Shown in pieces: positions 26,662 to 36,481 of a stretch of 64,000 nt of DNA. The stretch lies in NCBI RefSeq assembly GCF_038397775.1, contig NZ_CP151650.1, forward strand, positions 6,647,603 through 6,711,602, written 5' to 3'. Position 1 is the first letter of the stretch, and each line of letters begins with the position of its first letter. Made by a program: the position numbers and the translations under genes. The DNA is from Pseudomonas sp. RC10. Its GTDB lineage: Bacteria; Pseudomonadota; Gammaproteobacteria; Pseudomonadales; Pseudomonadaceae. Below the pieces are notes generated by a model. It was not told where the DNA came from. It was given only the letters and a program-made list of their open reading frames with translations, and ran no database searches.

Positions 26662-29511
26662 ATGACCCGTAGTTTCGAGATCCGCCCCGATCTGGATGAG
26701 GGCATCGACCGTAAGGTCCTCAGCCAGTTGCGCAACCGATTTCTGACCCTCAACGAAGGGCGGCTCGGCCGCGCCAACGAAGGGCTGTCCACCCGCCAAC
26801 AATCAGTTTTGGCGCTGCTGCCGCTGTTTTTCCACGTCAACCACCCGCTGTTGCCTGGCTACGTTTCCGGCGCAACCCCGGCCGGGGTTTCACATTACGA
26901 ACCGGACGCCCAGGCCCTCGCCGAAGCGCAACGGCTCACGCGCTCGTTTTCCTACAAGCCTCGCCGAGGCAATCCGCCGCAGCCGATCCACGGCATTTTC
27001 CTGATGGGCAGCCTGGGCACACTGGCGCAGGCTGACGACAGCGACATGGACGTGTGGATCTGCCACGACACGAACCTCTCGCCCGAAGAAATTCTGGAGC
27101 TGCGCAAAAAGTGCCACGCGCTGGAAGTCTGGGCCGCCACGATGGGGGCAGAAGCGCATTTTTTCCTGATCGACCCTGAACGCTTCGTGCTCGGCGAGCG
27201 CGATGCGCAACTCAGTGGCGAGGATTGCGGAACGACTCAGCATTACCTGTTGCTCGACGAGTTCTACCGCACTGCGATCTGGCTGGCCGGGCGCACCCCC
27301 ATCTGGTGGTTGGTGCCGGTCTACGAAGAAACGCGCTACGCGGAATACACCCACACGCTGCTGTCCAAACGTTTCATCCGGGAGGATGAAGTGCTGGACC
27401 TTGGCAACCTGTCCCACATCCCGCCGGGGGAATTCCTCGGCGCGGGCCTCTGGCAGCTGTTCAAAGGGATCGAATCGCCCTACAAGTCCGTCCTCAAGCT
27501 GCTGCTGACTGAGGCCTACGCCAGTGAGCACCCACAGGTGCAGTGCTTGAGCATGCGCCTGAAAAAAGAGGTGTTCGCCAATCGCGTGGACCTCGACGAG
27601 CTTGACCCGTACATGATGGTGTATCGCCGGATTGAGGAATATCTGCTGGCCCGAGGCGAACCGGAACGACTCGAACTGGTGCGCCGCAGCCTGTACCTGA
27701 AAGTGAACAAGAAGCTCACCGGCTTGCCCCGCCAGCGCACCACGAGCTGGCAGCGTCTGTTGCTGGAGCGTCTGGCGAAAGAATGGAAGTGGGATGAGCG
27801 CCAACTGGCGTTGCTCGACAGCCGCAGCCAGTGGAAGGTGCGTCAGGTGGCCAGCGAACGCCGCGCATTGGTCAGCGAGCTGAATTACAGCTACCGCTTC
27901 CTGACCCAATTTGCCCGCGAGCAAAACACAGTTAACTCGATCAACAAACGCGACCTCAACATCTTGGGTCGTCGGCTGTACGCCGCGTTTGAACGCAAGG
28001 CGGGCAAGGTCGAATTCATCAATCCCGGGATTTCGCCGGACCTGGCCGAAGACACGCTGACGCTGGTGCAGTCGCCGAACAAACGCGAGCCTGGCAAATA
28101 TCAGTGGGGCCTGTACAACGGCAATCTCGGCGCCCACGAGTGGGAATCTTTCGCTCCAATCAAGCGCAGCCGCGAGTTGCTGGAGCTGCTCGCGTGGTGC
28201 CACCGCAATAACGTGATCGACAGCAGCACCCGCCTGGCCTTGCACCCCGGCAGTAGCGACCTGACCGAATTCGAGCTGTTTAACCTCCAGGGTGCGCTGC
28301 AACACAGCATCCCGATGCCGCTGGGCACGGTGGCCGAAGACGTGCTGCTGCGCCCCAGCGTGCCGAGCGAAATCCTGCTGCTGGTGAACGTGGGCGTCGA
28401 TCCGCTCAAACACCACAAGGACCTGAACATCCTGATGACCACCGAGCGGACCGACTCCCTGAGTTACGCCGGGGTCCGGGAAAACCTGGTGCTGACCTTC
28501 GACCAGATCACGCTCAACAGTTGGAACGAGGTGTTGGTCAATCGATTCGACGGGCCCAATGCGTTGCTGGATTGCATGACCGATTTGCTCAACAACCTGC
28601 CCGCGACGTTGCCAAAACCGGTGATCAGCGTGCGCTGCTTCTGCCACAACCGCGCGCCCGCCATCGCCCAACGGGTCGAAGAGCTGATTCAGACGGCGCA
28701 ACTGCTGTTGGCTCGCGGGTTGAATCATCGCTATCTGATTCAGGTGGAGCACCACTACTGCGTCATGGAGATGAAGCCCGGCCAGGTCGCCCATGTCACG
28801 CTCGATGACCTGCCAGCGCTCTATGAATACCTCGGCGAAGAGCTGCCCGCTTACAGCCCGATTCATCTGGACCCCCAGGCGCTGGACGACAGTGACCTCT
28901 CGCTGATCATTCCCCACGGTCAGCCGGAATGCATTCAAGTGTTCTACCGGATCAACGAACCCAACGCGGACCTGTACGTGCTGGATGAGCACAACGCGCT
29001 GTGGCATCAGCGTTTGCCCTATCACGACGAGCCAAGCCTGCTGGTGCCGCTGCAACGTTTTTTACAATCGCTGATGTTCCGGCGTGGTGCGCTGTTACCG
29101 TTGGACAACCCGCTTGAGCCGCAAAACCTGGAAACCCTGTATTACCGCGTAATGCCGGATGGCGCGGGTCGGGCGCGGCGCATCGAGCAACGGCTGGGGC
29201 CGGTCATATCCACCGACAAGCCGTTTTACGACGTGCAGGCCATCGTCGAAGAGGCGTCACCGGGTCAGGTGAGCGTCACGCTGTATTGCGACGGCATGGA
29301 GTTTTCGGAGCTGGAGTTTGGCGAGCAACTGTTCAGCGTCGTGGCGCGGCAGATTCTCGATCAGCGCCGGGAGCCGCAACGCTATCGCTGCTACATCACG
29401 GACCTGGATTTGTCGGGAATTCTGGCGGATACGCGGGGGCAAACGATCCTGTTCCTGCGCTACAAGGCCGAGCTTGAGAAGTCGCTGAATGATGCGATGG
29501 AAGAGGCTTGA
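26662..29511 (+). CDS. cyaA: Class I adenylate cyclase
   Basis: 949 residues. It makes cyclic AMP from ATP, the signal for Vfr/CRP-type regulators. The N-terminal catalytic half carries the class I signature GSLGTLAQADDSDMDVWICHD (about 112-133), with its paired aspartates as metal ligands, followed by FLMGSLG and YLLLDEFYRTAIWLAG. The C-terminal half is the regulatory part. Length is in line with pseudomonad members (about 950). Start ATG 26662 is weakly led. Single gene; an open frame of about 720 codons on the opposite strand is a shadow of high-GC codon use. Confidence 0.94.
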   Translation: MTRSFEIRPDLDEGIDRKVLSQLRNRFLTLNEGRLGRANEGLSTRQQSVLALLPLFFHVNHPLLPGYVSGATPAGVSHYEPDAQALAEAQRLTRSFSYKPRRGNPPQPIHGIFLMGSLGTLAQADDSDMDVWICHDTNLSPEEILELRKKCHALEVWAATMGAEAHFFLIDPERFVLGERDAQLSGEDCGTTQHYLLLDEFYRTAIWLAGRTPIWWLVPVYEETRYAEYTHTLLSKRFIREDEVLDLGNLSHIPPGEFLGAGLWQLFKGIESPYKSVLKLLLTEAYASEHPQVQCLSMRLKKEVFANRVDLDELDPYMMVYRRIEEYLLARGEPERLELVRRSLYLKVNKKLTGLPRQRTTSWQRLLLERLAKEWKWDERQLALLDSRSQWKVRQVASERRALVSELNYSYRFLTQFAREQNTVNSINKRDLNILGRRLYAAFERKAGKVEFINPGISPDLAEDTLTLVQSPNKREPGKYQWGLYNGNLGAHEWESFAPIKRSRELLELLAWCHRNNVIDSSTRLALHPGSSDLTEFELFNLQGALQHSIPMPLGTVAEDVLLRPSVPSEILLLVNVGVDPLKHHKDLNILMTTERTDSLSYAGVRENLVLTFDQITLNSWNEVLVNRFDGPNALLDCMTDLLNNLPATLPKPVISVRCFCHNRAPAIAQRVEELIQTAQLLLARGLNHRYLIQVEHHYCVMEMKPGQVAHVTLDDLPALYEYLGEELPAYSPIHLDPQALDDSDLSLIIPHGQPECIQVFYRINEPNADLYVLDEHNALWHQRLPYHDEPSLLVPLQRFLQSLMFRRGALLPLDNPLEPQNLETLYYRVMPDGAGRARRIEQRLGPVISTDKPFYDVQAIVEEASPGQVSVTLYCDGMEFSELEFGEQLFSVVARQILDQRREPQRYRCYITDLDLSGILADTRGQTILFLRYKAELEKSLNDAMEEA

Positions 29512-29548
29512 GCCAAATCGCCTCGATCCCTTGGCGAACACTGCACCT

Positions 29549-29637
29549 TGTGGGAGCCGGCTTGCTGGCGAAAGCGGTATGCCAGCAAGATCGGAGTCGT
29601 CTAACACACCCGATTCGCCAGCAAGCCGGCTCCCACA
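29549..29637. repeat. REPIN, GGCTTGCTGGCGAA subtype
   Basis: Arms TGTGGGAGCCGGCTTGCTGG (from 29549) and the inverse copy (ending 29637) around about 45 bases; same subtype as 3371-3453. Placed 38 bases after the cyaA stop in the convergent gap. Confidence 0.82.
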
Positions 29638-29666
29638 GGGAATTTAGGTATACCCAAAACGCGGGA

Positions 29667-29885
29667 TCAGGCGCTGGCCCGGCGTTGATCGGCCTGGCTC
29701 ACAATCTCGCGTCTGCGCTCATCCGTCGCCGCTCGCCATTCGCGGATGTCTTCGACATGGCGATGACAGCCGGTACAGACTTTCTGCTCATCGAGCCGGC
29801 AAACGCTGATGCAGGGCGACGGTACGGCAGGGCTGACGTTGCTGAACAACGGCTTGGGTGCTTTGGCAGGTGCAGCGTTGGTCAC
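29667..29885 (-). CDS. DUF1289 protein with four cysteines
   Basis: 72 residues. Core: PCISVCRLDEQKVCTGCHRHVEDIREW, with four cysteines (CxxxC and CxxC) that define DUF1289 and probably bind a metal or an iron-sulfur cluster. Start GTG 29885 sits inside the cyaY stop (GTGA), so it is co-translated with frataxin. Role unknown; the pairing suggests an iron or redox link, which is inference. A REPIN follows. Confidence 0.85.
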   Translation of the reverse strand: MTNAAPAKAPKPLFSNVSPAVPSPCISVCRLDEQKVCTGCHRHVEDIREWRAATDERRREIVSQADQRRASA

Positions 29886-30241
29886 TGGCGGTTTCCGTCT
29901 TCATGACCGTCAATATCGTCGAACTCGATTTCGACACCGGCCTGTTTCAACGCCAGACGATGAAGCATCTCGCCCAACAGCTCTTCACTCTTGTCGCAGA
30001 CCCAACGTTTTGCTTCTTCGTCGTAATCGAAGTGAAAGCCGCCCGCAGGCGCCGCCAGCCATAGCTGACGCAATGGCTCCTGGCGGCTGATGATGAATTG
30101 CGTGCCGTTTTCGAATTTGACGGTCAAGACGCCGGCCGAACTCTCAAGGTCCAGGTCCAGATCGCTCTCGTCAAAGATGTCTTCGAGCTTTTCTTGGGTC
30201 GCATCGACCAGGTCGTGAAAGCGGGCTTCGGTCAAACTCAT
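29882..30241 (-). CDS. cyaY: CyaY, bacterial frataxin
   Basis: 119 residues, the CyaY/frataxin fold: MSLTEARFHDLVDATQEKLEDIFDE, then GVLTVKFENGTQFIISRQEP (beta sheet) and LWLAAPAGGFHF. The acidic ridge (EDIFDESDLDLDLE) is the iron-binding face. It tunes Fe-S cluster assembly by IscS. Start ATG 30241; the family start MSLTEARFH fits, so upstream in-frame ATG codons are not used. It is divergent from lptM and shares a GTGA overlap with the DUF1289 gene. Confidence 0.93.
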   Translation of the reverse strand: MSLTEARFHDLVDATQEKLEDIFDESDLDLDLESSAGVLTVKFENGTQFIISRQEPLRQLWLAAPAGGFHFDYDEEAKRWVCDKSEELLGEMLHRLALKQAGVEIEFDDIDGHEDGNRQ

Positions 30242-30438
30242 TGCAGGAACCTCGAAAGTGTCTACGGATGGCGCAGCGACGCAAGATACGGTCGCTTCCA
30301 GCCAATTGCAAAGCATACCCGCCCATTTGCAGGTCGACGCGCCAAAAAATGCGCGACCATCGCCAACATATCCGGCAGTTGCGTCAAAGCCCCGCCGGAC
30401 GGGAGCCGTGGCGCATAGGCAATCTGTCGGGTGGTCGG

Positions 30439-30444
30439 TATACT
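30439..30444 (+). promoter_or_regulatory. Likely -10 element for lptM-lysA
   Basis: TATACT at 30439-30444, 36 bases before the lptM start. No clear -35 is visible, so this is a weak call. Confidence 0.35.
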
Positions 30445-30479
30445 CGGGCGCAATTAATGCTTATACAAAGGATTTCGCC

Positions 30480-30644
30480 ATGAAGCGCCTGATTTCCTCC
30501 CTGGCCACGCTCCTCGCTGTTGCGTGCCTGGTCTCTGCCTGCGGTCAAAAAGGTCCGCTGTACCTGCCCGATGGCGAAACGTCCAATGCGCCTGGCAGCG
30601 AAACCTCATCGCACTCGCACAAGCATCAGACCTCGACCTACTAG
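30480..30644 (+). CDS. lptM: LptM/LppL small lipoprotein
   Basis: 54 residues: MKRLISSLATLLAVACLVSAC with lipidated Cys21, then GQKGPLYLP, the exact signature of LptM (formerly YifL), which helps mature the LptD lipopolysaccharide translocon in the outer membrane. Start ATG 30480, with AAAGGA 7 bases upstream. First gene of the lptM-lysA-dapF-DUF484-xerC-HAD run. Confidence 0.9.
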   Translation: MKRLISSLATLLAVACLVSACGQKGPLYLPDGETSNAPGSETSSHSHKHQTSTY

Positions 30645-30653
30645 GGATTGACC

Positions 30654-31901
30654 ATGGACGCCTTCAACTACCGCGACGGTGAGCTGTTCGCGGAAGGAGT
30701 TGCATTGTCTGCCATTGCCGAGCGTTTCGGCACGCCGACCTATGTCTACTCCCGAGCCCACATCGAGGCCCAGTACCGCGCGTACGCCGACGCGTTGAGC
30801 GGCATGCCGCACCTAGTCTGCTTCGCGGTCAAGGCCAACTCCAACCTGGGTGTACTCAATGTCCTGGCGCGCCTCGGCGCCGGTTTCGACATTGTGTCCC
30901 GTGGCGAGCTGGAGCGTGTTCTGGCCGCAGGCGGTCAGGCGGACAAAATCGTGTTCTCCGGCGTCGGCAAGACCCGTGACGACATGCGCCGCGCACTCGA
31001 AGTTGGCGTGCATTGCTTCAATGTCGAATCCACCGACGAGCTCGAACGCCTGCAGATCGTGGCCGCCGAGATGGGCAAACGCGCCCCGGTGTCCCTGCGC
31101 GTCAACCCGGACGTCGATGCGGGCACTCACCCGTACATTTCCACCGGCCTGAAAGAAAACAAATTCGGCATCGCCATCGCTGACGCCGAAGACGTTTACA
31201 TTCGCGCCGCGCAGTTGCCGAACCTGGAAGTGATCGGTGTCGATTGCCACATCGGCTCTCAACTCACCACGCTTTCCCCGTTCGTCGATGCGCTGGATCG
31301 CCTGCTGGATCTGGTCGATCGCCTGAGCGATTGCGGCATCCAACTGCGCCATCTCGACTTGGGCGGTGGTCTGGGCGTGCGTTACCGCGATGAAGAGCCG
31401 CCACTGGCAGGCGATTACATCAAGGCCGTGCGTGAACGTATCGAAGGTCGTGACCTGGCGCTGATGTTCGAACCGGGCCGTTTCATCGTCGCCAATGCTG
31501 GCGTGCTGCTGACCCGCATCGAATACCTCAAGCACACCGAACACAAAGACTTCGCCATCGTCGACGCGGCGATGAACGACCTGATCCGCCCGGCGCTTTA
31601 TCAAGCCTGGATGGACGTGAAGGCCGTCCAGCCCCGCGACGGCGCTGCGCGCAGCTACGACATCGTCGGCCCAATCTGCGAGACCGGTGACTTCCTCGCC
31701 AAAGAGCGCGAACTGGCACTGGCCGAAGGCGATCTGCTGACCGTGCATTCCGCAGGCGCCTATGGCTTTGTCATGAGCTCCAACTACAACACGCGCGGCC
31801 GCACCGCCGAGGTGTTGGTCGATGGCGATCAGGCGTTCGAAGTGCGTCGTCGTGAAACCGTGACTGAGCTGTATGCCGGCGAAAGCCTGCTGCCGGAGTA
31901 A
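30654..31901 (+). CDS. lysA: Diaminopimelate decarboxylase
   Basis: 415 residues; converts meso-diaminopimelate to lysine, PLP-dependent. Alanine-racemase-like barrel with the PLP lysine Lys60 in [20 protein letters not shown] and the GGGLGVRY phosphate-binding segment, and the C-terminal [14 protein letters not shown] with the active-site cysteine. Start ATG 30654 (the TTG six bases before is in frame but less likely), 9 bases after lptM. It is followed directly by dapF. Confidence 0.95.
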   Translation: MDAFNYRDGELFAEGVALSAIAERFGTPTYVYSRAHIEAQYRAYADALSGMPHLVCFAVKANSNLGVLNVLARLGAGFDIVSRGELERVLAAGGQADKIVFSGVGKTRDDMRRALEVGVHCFNVESTDELERLQIVAAEMGKRAPVSLRVNPDVDAGTHPYISTGLKENKFGIAIADAEDVYIRAAQLPNLEVIGVDCHIGSQLTTLSPFVDALDRLLDLVDRLSDCGIQLRHLDLGGGLGVRYRDEEPPLAGDYIKAVRERIEGRDLALMFEPGRFIVANAGVLLTRIEYLKHTEHKDFAIVDAAMNDLIRPALYQAWMDVKAVQPRDGAARSYDIVGPICETGDFLAKERELALAEGDLLTVHSAGAYGFVMSSNYNTRGRTAEVLVDGDQAFEVRRRETVTELYAGESLLPE

Positions 31902-31906
31902 TCCCC

Positions 31907-32737
31907 ATGCTGCTGCGTTTTACCAAGATGCATGGCCTGGGCAACGATTTCATGGTGCTGGACCTCGTGAGCCAGCACGCGCACATTTTGCCCAAGCATG
32001 CCAAGCAATGGGGCGACCGGCACACCGGCATCGGTTTCGATCAGCTGCTGTTGGTTGAAGCGCCGAGCAACCCCGACGTGGACTTTCGCTATCGGATTTT
32101 CAACTCCGACGGCTCTGAAGTCGAACAGTGCGGCAACGGCGCGCGCTGTTTTGCCCGCTTCGTGCTGGACAAGCGCCTCACGGCCAAAAAGCAGATCCGC
32201 GTCGAGACCAAAGGCGGCATCATCGAGCTGGACATCCGTAACGACGGCCAGATCAGCGTCGACATGGGCGCACCGCGTCTGGTCCCTGCGGACATCCCCT
32301 TCGAGGCGCCGCAACAGGCACTCAGTTACACACTGGATGTCGAGGGCGAGAGCGTTGAACTGGCCGCCGTGTCGATGGGTAATCCCCACGCGGTGCTCCG
32401 GGTGTACGACATTAACAATGCGCCGGTTCACAGCCTCGGTCCGAAGATCGAGCACCATTCGCGCTTCCCGGCGCGGGTGAACGTGGGCTTCCTCCACGTC
32501 GTCGATCGCCAGCGCGCCCAATTGCGCGTGTGGGAACGTGGCGCGGGCGAAACCCAGGCGTGTGGCACCGGCGCATGTGCCGCTGCCGTCGCCGCCATCA
32601 GCCAGGGTTGGATGGATTCGCCACTGCTGATCGATCTGCCGGGTGGGCGTCTGTCCATCGAGTGGGCGGGTCCGGGCCATCCGGTGGTGATGACCGGCCC
32701 GGCTGTCCGGGTCTACGAAGGCCAAGTACGTCTATGA
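31907..32737 (+). CDS. dapF: Diaminopimelate epimerase
   Basis: 276 residues; interconverts LL- and meso-diaminopimelate with two cysteines and no cofactor. Catalytic Cys75 in CGNGARCF and Cys219 in [13 protein letters not shown] are both present. It starts [15 protein letters not shown], as in the family. Start ATG 31907, 5 bases after lysA. Next gene DUF484 after 13 bases. Confidence 0.96.
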   Translation: MLLRFTKMHGLGNDFMVLDLVSQHAHILPKHAKQWGDRHTGIGFDQLLLVEAPSNPDVDFRYRIFNSDGSEVEQCGNGARCFARFVLDKRLTAKKQIRVETKGGIIELDIRNDGQISVDMGAPRLVPADIPFEAPQQALSYTLDVEGESVELAAVSMGNPHAVLRVYDINNAPVHSLGPKIEHHSRFPARVNVGFLHVVDRQRAQLRVWERGAGETQACGTGACAAAVAAISQGWMDSPLLIDLPGGRLSIEWAGPGHPVVMTGPAVRVYEGQVRL

Positions 32738-32750
32738 GTGAGAGTATCCG

Positions 32751-33485
32751 ATGACCGATTTGCCTCAGACTTCAACCGACACGCCCGGCGAACCTGCCGA
32801 TACCAAAGTGCCTGCCCTTGAAGCCGAGGCGGTTGCGGCCTGGCTGCAACAACATCCGGACTTCTTCGCCGAGCACGACGATTTACTCACCGCGATGCGC
32901 ATCCCCCACCAGCGCGGCGACACCGTTTCGCTGGTCGAGCGCCAGCTCAAACTTTTGCGTGAACGCAATATCGAGATGCGCCATCGCCTGTCGCAGCTGA
33001 TGGACGTCGCGCGGGACAACGACCGCCTGTTTGAGAAGACCCGTCGTCTGATCCTCGCCTTGATGGACGCCACCAGCCTTGAAGAGATTGTCATCGCTGT
33101 AGAAGACAGTCTGCGCCAGGAATTCCAGGTGCCGTTCGTGAGCCTGATTCTGTTCAGCGATAACCCGATGACCGTGGGCCGCTGGGTCAGCAGCGCCGAA
33201 GCGCAAAAAGCCATCGGCGGCCTGATTTCTGGCGGCAAGACGGTGTGCGGCGCGTTGCGCGAGCATGAGCTGGAGTTTCTGTTTGGCGCCGGGCAGAGCA
33301 AGGAGGTCGGCTCCACCGCCATCGTCGCGCTGAACCATCAGGGCCTGCACGGCGTTCTGGCCATCGGCAGCCGCGACCCGCAGCACTACAAAAGCTCGGT
33401 GGGCACGCTGTTTCTCACTTACATCGCCGATGTGCTGAGCCGCCTGCTGCCGCGTTTCACCAACGCCCTGCGCTCGGTTCGCTAG
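32751..33485 (+). CDS. DUF484 family protein (GAF-like)
   Basis: 244 residues. A Pro/Glu-rich start, then [19 protein letters not shown] and [23 protein letters not shown] (the DUF484 signature), a short coiled coil, and a GAF-like domain ([25 protein letters not shown]). Conserved between dapF and xerC in pseudomonads. Function unknown, possibly signalling or regulatory. It starts at ATG 32751, with xerC 2 bases downstream. Confidence 0.88.
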   Translation: MTDLPQTSTDTPGEPADTKVPALEAEAVAAWLQQHPDFFAEHDDLLTAMRIPHQRGDTVSLVERQLKLLRERNIEMRHRLSQLMDVARDNDRLFEKTRRLILALMDATSLEEIVIAVEDSLRQEFQVPFVSLILFSDNPMTVGRWVSSAEAQKAIGGLISGGKTVCGALREHELEFLFGAGQSKEVGSTAIVALNHQGLHGVLAIGSRDPQHYKSSVGTLFLTYIADVLSRLLPRFTNALRSVR

Positions 33486-33487
33486 TC

Positions 33488-34384
33488 ATGGAACGGCAGC
33501 TGGACGCTTACTGCACGCACCTGCGCAGTGAGCGCCAAGTGTCGGGCCACACGCTGGAAGCCTACCGCCGCGACCTGAGCAAAGTGCTCGGGTTCTGTGA
33601 AAAACAACGCATCGAAAGCTGGAAAGCGCTGGACGTACAGTCCATGCGCAGCCTCGTTGCGCGTTTGCATCAAGATGGCCAATCATCACGCAGCATTGCC
33701 CGGCTGCTGTCGGCGGTGCGCGGCTTCTATCACTACCTCAATCGTGAAGGCTTGTGCGAGCACGACCCGGCCAACGGCCTGTCGCCGCCCAAAGGCGAAC
33801 GCCGACTGCCTAAAACGCTGGATGCTGACCGCGCCTTGCAGCTGCTGGAAGGCGGCGTTGAGGACGAATTTCTCGCCCGCCGCGACCATGCAATCCTCGA
33901 ACTGTTTTACTCGTCAGGGCTGCGCCTCTCTGAGCTGACAGGACTGAACTGTGCCCAACTCGACTTGGCGGATGGGCTGGTCGAAGTGCTGGGCAAGGGC
34001 AGTAAGACCCGCGTGTTGCCCGTGGGCCGCAAGGCTCGCGAAGCGCTGGAGGCGTGGCTGAAACAACGCGAGTTGGCCAATCCCAAAGACGATGCTGTGT
34101 TCATCAGCCAGCAGGGCCGACGCCTCGGGCCGCGATCAATTCAACTGCGAGTCAAGGCGGCAGGTGAGCGCGAGTTGGGGCAGAATCTGCACCCGCACAT
34201 GCTGCGTCACTCGTTCGCCAGCCACTTGCTGGAGTCCTCTCAAGACCTGCGTGGCGTACAGGAATTGCTCGGCCACGCCGACATCACAACGACTCAGATC
34301 TACACCCACCTGGATTTCCAACACTTGGCGACGGTGTACGACAGCGCCCATCCAAGGGCCAAACGCAAGGATTCTTCCGAATGA
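33488..34384 (+). CDS. xerC: Tyrosine recombinase XerC
   Basis: 298 residues. With XerD it resolves chromosome dimers at dif. All catalytic residues are visible: Arg146 (SGLRLSEL), Lys170 (GKGSKTR), His237 and Arg240 ([13 protein letters not shown]), His263 (LGHADITTT) and the nucleophile Tyr272 (IYTHLDF). The N-terminal SAM-like core-binding domain covers 1-90. Start ATG 33488; its stop overlaps the HAD gene start by 4 bases. Confidence 0.95.
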   Translation: MERQLDAYCTHLRSERQVSGHTLEAYRRDLSKVLGFCEKQRIESWKALDVQSMRSLVARLHQDGQSSRSIARLLSAVRGFYHYLNREGLCEHDPANGLSPPKGERRLPKTLDADRALQLLEGGVEDEFLARRDHAILELFYSSGLRLSELTGLNCAQLDLADGLVEVLGKGSKTRVLPVGRKAREALEAWLKQRELANPKDDAVFISQQGRRLGPRSIQLRVKAAGERELGQNLHPHMLRHSFASHLLESSQDLRGVQELLGHADITTTQIYTHLDFQHLATVYDSAHPRAKRKDSSE

Positions 34385-35076
34385 GCATCAAGCTGATCAC
34401 CTTCGACCTGGACGACACCCTGTGGGAAACCGCACCGGCTATCGTGAGCGCGGAGGCCATGTTGCGGGATTGGCTGGCCGAGAACGCCCCTAAATTGGGT
34501 CCGGTCCCGGTGGAACACCTGTGGGAAATCCGCTCGCGGCTGGTGGACGCGGACCCAAGCTTCAAGCACCGCATCAGTGCGCTACGTCGTCGCGTACTGT
34601 TTCACGCGCTGGAGGATGCCGGTTACGGCCATGCCGAAGCTGAAGCTCTGGCCGAGCAGAGCTTCGAAGTGTTTCTCCAAGGGCGGCACAAGCTGGATAT
34701 CTTCCCGGAGGTGGTGCCAACGCTGGAGATTCTGACCAAGTCCTACACCTTGGGTGTGGTCACCAACGGCAACGCCGACGTGCGCCGACTGGGCCTGGCC
34801 GATTATTTTGCGTTCGCGCTGTGCGCGGAAGACTTGGGCATCGGCAAACCTGATCCTGCGCCATTTCTCGAAGCGCTGAAACGCGGAAAGTCCGAAGCCG
34901 CCCATGCCGTGCACGTTGGCGATCACCCCGGCGACGACATCGCAGGCGCCCAGCAGGCTGGCTTGCGCGCCATCTGGTACAACCCGAGTGGCAAGGCGTG
35001 GGAAGGCGATAAGCTGCCGGATGCCGAGATCAGGAGCTTGACGGATTTGCCTGGGGTTCTGGCGCGTTGGGGGTGA
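34381..35076 (+). CDS. HAD superfamily hydrolase (subfamily IA)
   Basis: 231 residues with the four HAD motifs: [10 protein letters not shown] (nucleophile Asp and acid Asp), [11 protein letters not shown] (Thr), [10 protein letters not shown] (Lys) and [16 protein letters not shown] (acidic pair). A helical cap sits between motifs I and II. Probable phosphatase for small phosphorylated metabolites, conserved next to xerC (YigB/FMN phosphatase-like). Start ATG 34381 is coupled to the xerC stop. Confidence 0.88.
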   Translation: MSIKLITFDLDDTLWETAPAIVSAEAMLRDWLAENAPKLGPVPVEHLWEIRSRLVDADPSFKHRISALRRRVLFHALEDAGYGHAEAEALAEQSFEVFLQGRHKLDIFPEVVPTLEILTKSYTLGVVTNGNADVRRLGLADYFAFALCAEDLGIGKPDPAPFLEALKRGKSEAAHAVHVGDHPGDDIAGAQQAGLRAIWYNPSGKAWEGDKLPDAEIRSLTDLPGVLARWG

Positions 35077-35090
35077 CGCTTGGCTGGAGA

Positions 35091-35315
35091 TTCTTACTCT
35101 GATGCCCTGCGGGCCTGATCGCGAGCAAGCTCACTCCTACATTCGTTGCAACGTACCGCATCCGACGCACCGAGCTCTTAGCCTTTAAAGCCGACCGTGA
35201 CATCTCTTGCCGGACGCCACGGCTGCCTACTCGGTACATCAGGCCATGGCACGTTGCAAAAGATGTAGGAGTGAGCTTGCTCGCGATCAGGCCCGCAGGG
35301 CATCTGAGTAAGAAT
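35091..35315. repeat. Long imperfect palindrome of about 225 bases (REPIN with extended arms)
   Basis: Left arm from 35091 (TTCTTACTCTGATGCCCTGC) is repeated inverted and ends at 35315 (GCAGGGCATCTGAGTAAGAA). The two arms are about 64 bases with only a handful of mismatches. They include GCGGGCCTGATCGCGAGC and the REP core GAGCAAGCTCACTCCTACAT, and continue inwards with TTGCAACGT. It fills most of the 311-base gap between the HAD gene and sutA. No gene is seen in the loop. Confidence 0.8.
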
Positions 35316-35337
35316 GCCAAGCCAAACCCCAGCCAAA

Positions 35338-35367
35338 AAAAAGCCCGCAGCGACAGCGGGCTTTTTT
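35338..35367. terminator. Bidirectional terminator between the HAD gene and sutA
   Basis: AGCCCGC/GCGGGCT stem with an 7-base loop, flanked by A8 and T7, serving both convergent genes. Confidence 0.9.
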
Positions 35368-35387
35368 CAGCAGGTATCTGACACCCT

Positions 35388-35717
35388 TTAGATAGGGCGG
35401 CTACCGTACTTGTTGTCAGGCTTCTTGGGCGGATCGGCGACCACGTTGGCCTCCACTTCCTGCACTTTGCCGCCACGGGCGAGGAACTCTTCCATCGCGC
35501 GAGCCAGAGCATCACGCTCTTTGTTCTTGGCCTCAACGCTAGGCAGCTCATCGACCGAGACCGCAGCCTTGGCCTTGCCTTTGGTGGGGGTGGCCGCCGC
35601 TTCAGGACTGTCGTCTATCTCGGAGCCGTCGTCTTCGGGAGCAGCTGCAAGCTCCTCACCGTCATCCTCGTCTTCCAGACCGTCTTCAACCAGATCGTCG
35701 TTGTCGTCGTCGCTCAT
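35388..35717 (-). CDS. sutA: SutA, RNA polymerase-binding slow-growth regulator
   Basis: 109 residues. A very acidic N-terminal tail (SDDDNDDLVEDGLEDEDDGEEL) is followed by the conserved core VDELPSVEAKNKERDALARAMEEFLARGGKVQEVE and a basic tail (PPKKPDNKYGSRP). This matches SutA of P. aeruginosa, a largely disordered protein that binds RNA polymerase and promotes rRNA and housekeeping transcription in slow growth. Start ATG 35717. Single gene, ended by a strong terminator. Confidence 0.85.
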   Translation of the reverse strand: MSDDDNDDLVEDGLEDEDDGEELAAAPEDDGSEIDDSPEAAATPTKGKAKAAVSVDELPSVEAKNKERDALARAMEEFLARGGKVQEVEANVVADPPKKPDNKYGSRPI

Positions 35718-35810
35718 GTTCTACCTCATGACTTGCGAAAGCAGATTAGTTATAGCCCAGCTGCACATAATTTCTAAGACAGCCAGAAAAAATTCAACCA
35801 CCGCCAACCC

Positions 35811-36242
35811 TCAGCGGTCGTACGCCTCGCCCTGAAGGGTTGCGAGGACTTTACGCGCACCGCCTGAATCGCGATGCTCTCCTAAATAAACACCTTGCCA
35901 GGTCCCGAGTGCCAACCGTCCATCCGTTACCGGGAGGGTCAGCTGGCAGCCTAGCAAACTGGCTTTGAAGTGCGCGGGCAGGTCGTCGGGTCCTTCGTCG
36001 TCGTGTTCAAAACCTGCCTGATCCTGCGGAATGAGCCGGTTGAAAAAACGCTCGAAGTCACGACGCACCGCCGGGTCGGCATTCTCGTTGATGGTCAACG
36101 AGGCTGACGTATGCTGCAGCCACACGTGCAGCAGGCCAACACGACATTCACGCAGCCCTGGAAGCCCTGCCACGATCTCGTCGGTCACCAGATGAAATCC
36201 GCGAGGCCTGGCCCGCAGCGTGATTCTGGTCTGTTGCCACAT
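35811..36242 (-). CDS. YjbQ family protein (secondary thiamine-phosphate synthase enzyme)
   Basis: 143 residues of the UPF0047/YjbQ family. Visible marks: [30 protein letters not shown] in the middle and [16 protein letters not shown] near the end, both diagnostic. Some members can replace thiamine-phosphate synthase weakly; the normal role is unknown. Start ATG 36242. It is separated from sutA by 93 bases. Confidence 0.92.
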   Translation of the reverse strand: MWQQTRITLRARPRGFHLVTDEIVAGLPGLRECRVGLLHVWLQHTSASLTINENADPAVRRDFERFFNRLIPQDQAGFEHDDEGPDDLPAHFKASLLGCQLTLPVTDGRLALGTWQGVYLGEHRDSGGARKVLATLQGEAYDR

Positions 36243-36438
36243 ACCGTTCTCCGCCCTTCGGCGCGCATTCTAACGCGCTGGAAAAAAAAACAAAGCGCGT
36301 AATGAGTGACGTTTTTTGTAAGCCGAAAGCCCGGAACTGCAAGCCGTTGCAAACATCGCAAAGGACGCCCTAAAACGGGGCCGGAACAGGCTTCGCGCAT
36401 CACTCGTCAGCGGTCTTGCCTATCGACAAACGCCAGGC

Positions 36439-36470
36439 AAAAAAATGCCCGGAAACCCGGGCATTTTTTT
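36439..36470 (-). terminator. Terminator after amtB
   Basis: TGCCCGGAAACCCGGGCA hairpin followed on the minus strand by A/T-rich sequence, 12 bases beyond the amtB stop; A5 on one side and T7 on the other make it effective in either direction. Confidence 0.88.
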
Positions 36471-36481
36471 CAGAGTCGTGA

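Noticed and set aside
26890..29055. Long open frame (721 codons) opposite cyaA
   Set aside because: No recognisable domain and composition of an antisense frame; cyaA on the plus strand has the catalytic signature.
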